Below, one piece after another: positions 28,401 through 40,400 of a stretch of DNA of 64,000 nucleotides; position 1 is the first letter of the stretch, and every line of letters begins with the position of its first letter. The translations under genes and the position numbers were made by a program. This DNA comes from Metopolophium dirhodum (Eukaryota; Arthropoda; Insecta; Hemiptera; Aphididae): NCBI RefSeq assembly GCF_019925205.1, contig NC_083562.1:23560001-23624000 (forward strand), read 5' to 3'. Below the pieces are notes generated by a model. The model searched no databases. It saw only the letters and a program-made list of their open reading frames with translations, and was not told the DNA's origin.

Positions 28401-31400
28401 AGCTCATATGCGTGTGACGTTTATAAAACGGTTAATTTGTTAAGGTATTTTTATAGTATTTATATCTACGACCAAATTAATAATATACACTTTTCTGCTT
28501 TTAAGATAATTAAATTGCATTGTAATGTTATATTCATATGATTCCCTGCCGTAAGCTAGGAAGCGTAATACTCCGTACGATGGCACAACAAACACAATAA
28601 TATGTGACGATGTGACATATGTGACAGTTCGATATTCGCGTCGTGTTGATGATGGTGAATAATTAAAAATAAAAATCACTTTCGGAAAAACCACTGTAAT
28701 GCACAACGATGAAGACTTCTTGGTGTTAAGTCGGCTGTCCTTATAATAATATACTTTCGAATATTGTACCAATTGAATATCGAATACTACGATGTAAATC
28801 GTGATTAAATATTAGGTAAAAAAAAAATTAAAAGCATCAATTCGTGGTTCTAAATTTTCGAAATCCGTACTAACCGAGTGGTGAATGTGGAAAAAAAATT
28901 TAATATTATGTTAATTCATAAAAACATTTATCCGCTTCAGCATTATTTCTAATCTGTTTTAAAATTAGAGTGAGGTTATAATATTTCAATATTTTATCGA
29001 GGGAAATTGAACCATCTAAAAGATAAGCCAGGATGATGAAAAGCCATTAGCATCGTATAAGCACGAGATTTATGAATATAATATAGAATATTTGAACAAA
29101 TAATTTAAATACGTCTTGTATTTTTACAACAATATAATTTATTACGTCCTCATTGGGAAATTTTAATTGCCATCATATTTTAATTTTATTTCACCAGGCA
29201 TATTTTAAATCGTTCTTAATATTATAGCCGAATAACGGTTAAAGTGCTCACGATAGTAAGCAAAATAAATAAAAATGTTAAGTATTTCTTAGACATCGTT
29301 AAATTCATAATCGATAAACTAATTCATTTCTCGCAGTAAAAATGAAAAAATAAATGGAAATATATCAATTGTTGTAATGAGCATATTTTAAAAATCAGTG
29401 TTCTTATTATGTGCATTTGCTTGAAAAACAAAACGTATTAGTTATTAATTAATAAAAGAATAAAATAAAAAAGCATTTTTAAGCGATTAAAATAATTAAA
29501 TGCAATAATTTTGATTATATAGGTTTAGATTAAAGTTGTGATACCTAATGTTACCGGCTTCAAATGTTTCATACAATTAACTAAATAGCATATTAATATT
29601 TGTTGATCAAACAATTTGAAATTAAGATTTTAATAATTTCAACACAAATCGTAATATAAGAATTTTCATGTTTATTTTTCGTTTTTTGAAAAACATGAAA
29701 AAAACAAGAAATAATTTCTTGTAAATTGAATTACATTGTAATTTGTTTATGTCATTTTTGATAAATATAAAATATTTACATTAATTTAATATATCATGAA
29801 AGGCTAATGCAAAGATTTTTAACATGAGACATAATTTCATTTTTATTTTTCACTTACGAATTTAAAAATCAAAAACAATGATATTTAGATTGATAAAAAT
29901 AAGGACTGCATCATTTCTATTTTTAAAAAAATCACACTTAACCACAAAAGCATGATTTGTGATAGTGCGGTGTTGTATATCTTACTATTAATAGAAATTA
30001 AATTTGAAAATCGACCACAATAACTCATTAAACTATTAATTATATTATATAATTAACTGTAAGATTTGTGTGTGTGTCAAGTGTTTAAGGCTGATACCTA
30101 CGTCGTACTTTTTTACACTATTCTGAGCACGTAATCGGTAGCTACTACGACGTCTTATGATTGAAGGACCAACTGTGTGTCAGAGATAGGAAATTCGAAA
30201 TGGTTTTTGTCGTAACGATAATTAATTCGCGCGCTCCGGACCTTGAGATCGATGCACCACAATTGCCTAATCGGAACGCCGTGTTACATAAATAAAGTCA
30301 CATGTCTTGTATTAACATTATTTTTATATTCGTATATAATTTAATTTTTTTCTAAAGCATATCTCGTAAAACGCTAACAAAATATAATAATGAGTTTTGA
30401 TGTTCCGTTGAAGTATAAAAGCGGAAACAGATAAGCAATTGATCGATTTATAGAGTTTGAAAATCATTAACCGACATGAGTCTTAGTTAAAATGCATTGG
30501 GAGTATTTTTTATTAATATTAATCTTACTTATTATTCAAGAACGTTCTATATGAAGTTTTAAAATTAATTATTCCTGGTTCTAATTTATGTAACTAGTCG
30601 TTTTAAAATCGAAATTATTTATTAAACTCGAACTGCACTGCAATCTGTCCATTAAGATACTAAAACATGCATGAGACGTCAAATACCTTTGCACACTCGA
30701 CATGTGACATATAAGATCTAAGTTTTATAAAATAACTTAAAATCAATAATATATTTAATATGAATAATTCAATGCTATTTTTGCGAACGTTTATTTATAT
30801 TACCCATTACAATTCCGTTTATTTTTACAATATAAATTATATTAACATGTATATTTCTCTGAATATAGTGTCCAAAAATTAATAAAAGGTTTTACAAATA
30901 TTTGATTATCGAGAGAGTTAATACTATTTTATTATTTAATGATTTGTTAAAATTTAATATTGATATATATTTATACACTTATTTTACGTATAAATTACAA
31001 AAACTGTGACATTGTCTATAAAAGTAGAGACGTGGTAATTATTTATATAATGGTGGTCCAACCGGGTGGCTTTTAGGGCAGCCCTCAAAGTATTTTCTTT
31101 TTAACCCCTTTAGAAGACATAATATATTAATATACAGTAAATATAATTAACAATTTTCAAGGTGTTTATGACTGTTTTCCCTAGAAATTTTTATTTTTTT
31201 TGCCAGCCCCTGTGTTCATTTAAATGTGTAAATTGAGCCAACGACTACTAACATTTGGACCACACCCATGCTTTCACGGTATGAAATTTTTTATTTAGTG
31301 ATTCGTATAAGTCAGTGTGGATTGTTTTTAGAGGATCTATGGTGTATCGGCTTGTTTTTTTATTGAAATGAGGATCCAAAAAAATCTGTGATTTGTTTTT

Positions 31401-34400
31401 TATTTGTTTTGATTTTGTTGTTGAAATATAGAGTTTTTTATTGGATTCAGTTATTGGCTATTGCCTTTGATAATGTTAACCTTAAACCACATGAGGTTTG
31501 CTAATGTTTTCTAATTGTTATTGGACGTGAAGCATCTCCATGAGCTAGTCTTGCTAATATTAATTATTTTTCGTAAAATTGCTTTGCATTTTTTATATCT
31601 TATATGGTCAGTAGTTTTAGTAATTGTACATTTTTTTTTCTGTGATTTAATGCTTTTTCGGGATTTTTAATCGCTGATTGGCAATCCTAGTACAATTATT
31701 GTACCACAAGAAAAGGAGAGTAAGGAGAGTAGACTTTTCAATGAAATCATTTATTAATGGTTTACTTAAGAGAAATATGCATATACGGGATACAAATAGA
31801 ATGTTCGAAGGTTGAACGATTTTACCGATAACGATAATGTTTTCTTTGTGTGGCAAGTTTTCATTTATGATAACAAATTTTGCTTGGTCTCTTTTGCTGG
31901 AGCTATTAGCAACAGTAGAGGCAAACGATTGTTTAATGTTGTCCGAGCTGATGAAAGTTTTTGGATATCTAATAGTGGATGAGTTATTTGATGTAGATTG
32001 TTGTTAAAATATAAGATTTGGTGTGTTTTTATGCACATTTGGTTTAGAAATACTGGTAGTTGACATTATAGGTTTTTGCAGGGCAAAGTTGGATTTTAGT
32101 GGTTAACGAATCAAAGGGATTTTTAAACTTGGAGCTTTTGAAATAATTTTTATATTATGGGAATGCACCCGTTAAGCAGTTTGATAATATTATTGAATAG
32201 TATTATAGATAATATTATATTACCTGAGAACTACAGTATAAACTGCTGTCGAAAGATAAAATACGGTACTAGTGAAATGAGATAAGATAACATATTATGT
32301 TTTGTCTGTGCGGTGTCTAGACAATGACTGAGAGATAATTTGATTGTTTAATAATATAGGTAGTTTTTTTTAATTATTTAACTGTTTATGTACCACATAT
32401 GCTTATTATTCTAAACTAGTTTTTAATGTTATCATATTGTTTAATATTGAATTAAAAAAGTTTTATTAGTGGAAACATACTGTTGATTAAAACGATGACC
32501 TATATTATAATTGCGTTAACTTTTTCATTTAACACCATGTTTGCCATAGCCTCATGATTAGTACAATATTTTTTACTTCTTGTAAACCAGCTGCAAATAG
32601 TTATGGATATAACATGATAGTGTAAGTTAGTATTTTATATTTGTACCATGATGTCTTAAATTATTTCATACTTTCATTACAATCAATTTTAATTGTATAA
32701 ACATTTATACGATAATATGAAGCTTAATAATACTAATAATAATCAAAACAGGCTGCGTCCTAACTCCTAGCCATATTTTTTTTTATAGAGTTAGGGCTCA
32801 AAAATATTCAATACTATATAACCTCGGCTGCGGCCGTGTTTCATGTGACTTCCGTCAAGTATTTATTAATTGTCTTCTTTCATTAAACCCAATTAAAAAC
32901 AAAAATGTTTAACCATTCTCTGGTTCAACTTATCTTAACAATGTCACCCTAATTAAAGCCGTTCTACATTTTATCCATCATAAGGGTTTTAAAATTTACT
33001 AACTAGTGGACTTGAAATTTTATCTGTTTTTTCTGTATAATGAATTAAATTAAATATTTTTTGCCAACATTTTTTTTAATGAATAAATACTTCCTGTCTA
33101 ATAATATTTACACAGACTTAATGCCCAATATATTAATTCCTATTCTTATATACATTTGTACTCTTTTTTATTAATTTTAATAACAAAATATTAATATATA
33201 ATATAAATACTCATTGTTATATACTTATATTATATTGTGTATTTAAACATATATGTACATTTGTTGTCATTATCATATATTTTAAATACTTTTATCATAA
33301 TATTAAATAAAACGATCACTATAATGATAAGTTTTAAAAAGTAGAACAAATAAACTTATTATAAAAAAAAAACTAGTTTAATGACATTTTAAAGTATTTA
33401 ATGACATTCTCAAACACTATGCATAGGTAATATTATATTATATTATCATCAAAAAAAATAAACTGTTACTACATATGTGATGGATATCTATCGTGAACGA
33501 TATAATTTATTTTTCATTAGTTTAAATACATTAAATATACTGGATATTCAGCCAAACAGGACTAACCTCGGTTCCAAGTAAACACTTATCGAGTGTTCAA
33601 GTGATTTTGTCGAACATGTATAAAAAAAATAATATATGTAGAACCTCGCAATCTGAATATTGAGAAAATGTGTATAAGTTTTAAAAAATAAATACATTTC
33701 TGGAAAGCTTTAAATAATATTAAATATAATTATAGTAGTATATACTATACTCACAAGTAAGTATTATTGTTATTATTATTTAATTAAACAATAAAATCTT
33801 TTAAACCTTCTCCTGTTGTTAAAGAATGAATTAAATATTATAAACGTATCTTCATTATCACTATAGTATATACAAAAAAGTACATCATCGAAAATTATCT
33901 GCACAGTATTGCACTGAATAAATTTAATTTTTACATGTAACACTTCGGAAATCTCATCAGTCACAATATAATATGTGATATACAATATTATTGAATAAGA
34001 TATAAAAATAGGTTTTTTTCCGATTACTCGAAGACGTAGTTCAATGTTAAAAAGAATGTGAAAACAATTTAAAATTAAATTTATCGTATTCATAATGGTA
34101 TATTATATTGAAATAATGATATTTCGTATTATTATAAAATAATTATTTTTAAACGTAACATAACATTCGCAGAACACAATTTATTACAGAAAGGTTTAGA
34201 TTCAAAATCAAGCTAGTATGCTACAATGGTTAAAAAAATAAAAAATAACAATAATACAATAAATTATAACTTAGAAGAACTTTGCAACTGTCGTGTATCC
34301 TTCTGCATATAATAATTATTGTTATATACATTATATACATTATATACAATATATATTATATATATTATTTTATTAATTTTATTTTTTGATATTTCACTAA

Positions 34401-37400
34401 TTTTGGTACCGCTTGATGCTTAGACTAATTAAATACCTAGCTATTATAATACTATCTATACAATAATGTTTTCTGTTCTTAATCGGACAAATTATAAGTT
34501 TTTATTTACGGACACGTAATAAGTAACAAGCTTGTATATTATTTTATACATCCATGATTACAAATGAATATTTTATTAGAAATATAAATCATAATGCTGT
34601 AGTATTCAGCAAACTTTTCTGGTTTATAAGGTCACGCACGTACCAGTGCAACTTTTCCGGATCTCAAGAAGTGACATTTATAATACAGTGAGTTCGTCTG
34701 GGTTTAAATTGCAAATTTTGAATGGGCGGTGTCGGGGACATGGACCTGTGACGAACGCATGCATTATTATTTGCGTTCCGGTTTGAAATGATAAAATGGT
34801 TGATGAGAACTCGCTTACTTACTATCATATTTTTTATTTTCTAACGCAATCAACTAACATAGACAATTAAACCAGAAATATACAAATTATTATTATTAAA
34901 TTTGAAAAAACCAAAGCGGGTAAGTGGATGTCGCTCTGCTGTACAGTAGGTTTCGTGTGGGTCACTGTAATGGATGGTATTAAATTTGAATTTAATAATA
35001 TAATATCATTATATTCAAAAAACGATTATGATTGGAGACGGTTTGTCAGTCCAGTATATTTTGTATTATGTTATTATAATTATTTATTATTCATACTATA
35101 GCCGATAAGTTGAATTACTACTATACAATTACAAAAAGATAACTAAAATCGTTATTCTTGGTTATTTAATATGTATTTTCGTCAAAATTTTAACTTAAAA
35201 TAACTATAAAAAAAAATGAGTTTGTATATTTTTTTAGATTTCTTGGTTACAGAAATAACTACTTACGTGCAATCTTGTTTTAAATTTTTAATCCTTAGCT
35301 ACAAAAATTAAACACTTTATACATTTTAAACAACAAAATCATTTTTACATTTTCAATTTTATAAATTATGTCATCATTTGAACTTTAAAAGCTTATAAAA
35401 TAAAATCTTTCTTATGTATTTTTAATATTTTTAAACAAATATTGTAATAATGTGTAAGGCGCCTTGTATTAAATTTTCAAGCATTTTGACAAAACAAATA
35501 CAATTTTATTGACATTTATAGAAAAAAAAAGAAAAAAATAATTTCAAAATCTCCGTTAACACCTAGAAACGAGTCAAAGTATTTTGAAAATTTTATCAAG
35601 TATAGAAAATAATAAAATAAACATATGATGTAAATTGTCCTTTCTACTGTCTTAAAAGATGATGAACTGACAGACACAATTAAAAAAAAACTTCGCTGGT
35701 AGGTTCAGTTTAAAAATACAATTGAATTGCCCATAAATAAAAAAAATTTAAAATAGACTCACCCCCCCCCCCACCATCCGGTCACTTCTTCACTGTACAC
35801 ATTTTCAAGTAGGTACGCGTGGTTTAACTCTGTTTTTAACATTGCATATAATTTTTGTTACGGAAAACCATGAAAATACTAACTAACTATTTATTATACT
35901 TACACACATATTGTACGTGAAGCTATATAATATTTTATAATTTTCAGTATTTTATCATCCTAAAATGTTGTCTACAATTCTTAAAAATGTGTAAAACCAA
36001 ACTCAAAATTAGTAAAGCCACCTCCCAGAGAAGTTAGCTATTTGCTTCATAAATATTTTTGAACTTTGGTCGTGAAAATTATACTGTGCGCAACTAGGTG
36101 TGACTTCCATATTTTGAATATGTATTTAGAAATACTTACAAATTTCGAAAAACATTTTGACACAGTCAAAAACTTGGAAATTACTAAACGCCAAGGTTTT
36201 GAAGAAGTTATCACTTAGCATTAGCGGTAAAATAGACCCTTGTGGATAAGCGAAAATATCTGAATTTACAAATTTCCAATTTATGCTTACTAATTACTAA
36301 TTACTTTCTAATTATTATAATACTTGAAATAAAAAGTTTGTATTATGTTTAATATAAATTTACTTCACGTACATCGCATACAAGATTATATATCTGAGCA
36401 GTATCAGGTGCATCGAGTGTGCAAAGTGTGAGTAGTGCACCATAATTCTATGAACTAAACTTGAGACTTCGGTTTTTAATTTATGATTGGCCTATTACAG
36501 AGCGAAAAATCATAATAAGTTTTCTTTAACGATAGTCGATAAAATTTAATTTGTATAAGTAATATAAAATTTAAACAAGCATGTACATTGTATCATGTAT
36601 TGTTCATTGTACCAATAATAGTATGTTACGTGCGTAAATATAATATGATATTACCGAAATTGGGGAATGTCGACAGTCACTATAGTGTATGACATTCATA
36701 ACATACTCGTAAAAACATATTTTAAATTGATTGTTATTTTGTCAAAATTTAAATTGCATGAGTATACCAGTGGTTGTATACATTCACAATTGCCTAATAT
36801 TAATGTTCGATGAATGTCGACAGTACTTGAAGCGTGTAGTAGGTTAGGTATACGATATATTATGGTATTTCCAATACAAAGAATCTTCTTTCATTTTATT
36901 TTTATAGACAATTTCCCTTGTCTTGAAATATTCCAAAGAAATAATGAAAAATATATTTTTTTAATACGTATCCTGATGTAGATAATTAGTATTTTAGTAT
37001 TTTATTAATCATTACTCGTATTAAACGTTGATAATAAATGATTTAGTAAAGTTGATAGCCGTGGTTAAGGAATTACCTTGGTAATAGTTGTAATTTAATA
37101 GTTATCACTTATCAATAATTGGGCCTTTATGATTCGTTTTTCTTATTGGGTCTTAATGATAGCGTTACGGTTTATAATTTATATTATTGCATTGCAGTAA
37201 TGAGTATATTCATAACATGCTCTTCGTTAGGAACTACCTGCAATAATTATAATAAATAGTAATCAATAACACTACTCTATAGTTTTATATAATATATGAT
37301 ATATTCTGTATACCTATATAGGTAGGTATATAATAATTTTAAATACCGATTAAACATAATAATTAAGTAGGTAGCAATTAATACTAAATAATAATTTTTT

Positions 37401-40400
37401 TAATTTAGTTTTAAAATGTTTTACGGAGTTATAAGTTATTTTTAAACTATTTTATAAGGATGTTTAAATAAACTCTGACATTGTATATAAGTTGTTTATA
37501 ATTCATATTCCATACAGTGAACATACTTTTAAAAATGATATCTCGCTCTAGTAAGTAGTAGTAACTATGTATTATAACTAAATATTGAAACAATTGTTTT
37601 TTAATCCATGATTTATTTTTAATATTTCACGAAAGTAAATTTCATCGAAACAAATCCCAAATTGTATTATTGACAGGGATGGACAAATCCTTTGAAACGA
37701 ACTATCTACGTATAACATTATCCTATAGATACATCAATGTTTACTTCTAGATACACGATGCATTCAACACGTTTGAAAAGATATTAGATACATACTTATA
37801 AGTACGCTCTCAAGGTTATGTAATACATTAACTACCTACATAATGCTATTAACAAGAAACGTGATTGCGGCAACGGACACTTAGGTACGGCACACGGGTT
37901 GAGCGCGTGTTAAAATCACTCATGATTATATTATATTATATTATATTGACGGAGTAGGAAAAACGTGTATGACAGACCATGTCTCTGGAGCTGATAGCTG
38001 TACCATCCGATATGCTGCTCTACAGAGTGTGTGTGTATTTGTTGGGAGTCAATTATAAGAGAATTAATCGAAAATCTACCCGACAACGAACACGTGAACG
38101 CAAAACGAAAATAGCAATAATTAACGAAATTCCCTTTTCCAACGGTCGTTGTTATATTATTACGCCTCGAAAATTTCGTAATCGGACACTATAAAAACCG
38201 TGTCTGTCACCACTCGCGCCCAACCTCCCACTGAATCTCTCGAGAACGAAATTAAATTTCCGCGAAGTCGTTTTGGATCCGTCGCCACTGTGCACGCTGT
38301 CCGATACGGGAAATCGTGCGTGGAAGTATATTAATATTATATAAGCAAATATTTGCTCTGTCGAGCGTTTAGAAAACTGATGTACCGACTTAAGCTGGCG
38401 GTGACTATTAAACAATGCAAGCGTCAATATTGAGGATCGTTTTCGATACCCGACCCGATGAGGGAAAAATCTGTTTATGGAACGCAAATCGTTTTAAATA
38501 TATTTTTAGGTTTTTCAAATCCCCTCGGAAAGTATTTGAAAAAAAATCAACCCCCGTAGAGTAGATCGTGAACTATGCGTCCAATTTCTGGATGTGTCTG
38601 TGTATTGTACAACCGACTCGGCATTTCTGTATAATGTAAACCATTAGCTGGAAGTATGCGTAGTACTGGCTATAATATAAACGTGATCGGAAACACTAAA
38701 CGACGACTGAATTTAATCAAAACCCGGAATCGCCAGAAGTATACAAACATAACTACACGCCTCCCGAGTATTGGACAGTTTCGACAAAAGAGCCCGAAAG
38801 GTTTTTGTTCACATCCCTTTCAATCACGAAAATTAACTTCCTTACCCGTGTACCTAGTGATATTATCAGAACACCGACCTAAGAATCGTATTGAACACCA
38901 TGTGCCGCCGAGACGGTGGCTGAAGATCCGTCGCACGACTATCGCTCGTTAAAAATAATTCATCGTTGTTTCATTGTATACAATTTTTGATGTATTAACA
39001 AATACCATAAAGTATGATACTGTTGACGGCTGATTTGTTATAACACAAAATAATTTAATAATATAAGTGCGATTTTATTTATTTCCATTGCACGAAGCAT
39101 AAAAAATAAATGAGATTATTTTGTACACAGCATACTACCGTGGTATATAAATATAATATAATAATATGCTACAGCGACGATTTTACTGTCGTAGTCATAT
39201 TTCGAAAATGAATTATATGCTTATAGAAGGTTGTAGTAGTCACTGTACTCATAAATGTAATAAGCATAATATTAAAATGACAAGATTTTTAACTTAGATA
39301 GATATGATTTTATTAAAAACTTTTGATTATCGTATTATAAATATATTAAAATGTCCGAGAGAGAAATTATTAAATTAGGTTTACTGTCAATTTTCGTGAC
39401 AGCTTCTCAAAGAAATTTTTATTTTTTTTGCAAACTTTACATATTTTACAAATAAAAAGTTATTTGTAGAAATGTTTAGCCAATTATATCCATAGATAAA
39501 TGGTATGCTTATTATAAGTTTTTAACTTTCCATAACAATAATACCATGTTTACGTGTAAGGAACTGAGACATTAAATAAATTGTTATCGGCATTGAATTC
39601 GTTTTTAATAACCATAACAATATCAACAATCGTAAAACAACATTATAATAATATGATAGAGTAGACAATGAAAACAGATCTAAAAAAAGATAAACAGTGT
39701 TTTATCTACACTAAATGATTATTATTAAATGAAAAATTTAAAATTATTATAATTAAAAAGCCGTAGGATCGATAGCAGATTAAATTTCAACGTTTCAATA
39801 AAACGATATTTGTTTATAACATTTGTAATTAAATTCGTTGGGCGGAACAAATTTGAAAAAAAAAACAAAATTGAATACGAGTTCAACACACAAATGGAGG
39901 TGTAAAATTTTATTAGATCTTTTATTATTAGGAATTATTTATAGGAATTAACCATTAACCAACCAGTTTGAAATAAAATGAAATTGTCTCGAATAATCAC
40001 TGTTTCATATGAAACCTCAGATATTATATTATACTTGGCTGTGTATACCCAAATTTTTGTTCGATCAAAGTTAAAAATTTAAGTCGTAAGTCCCTCTGTG
40101 ATATTTTGCACTAGTATAATAGTATTCAACGTTAGGTACTCAGCCAATAGGTACATCAACTGCAGCGCAAAATGTACACTCGTACTGAGTATTATTCTAA
40201 ACTCTGTGTGCAGAATGTAAAACCTATGCATTCAGACTGTATTTGCATATGTATATGATGCCATACAGTATAGTGCTGGTACTCCTTAAACGAAATTCAA
40301 GTACGCACTTATAATTTTTTTTATAGTCTTCATATAGGTTAAAAGTAGCGCGGAAAATATGAATTTAACACGCACTAAAACATATTGTACACGTGTTTGT

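Noticed and set aside
31047..31265. Possible small hAT-like repeat with GTGGTCCAA at the left and TTGGACCAC at the right.
   Set aside because: The inverted match is only about 9 bp, with no target duplication.
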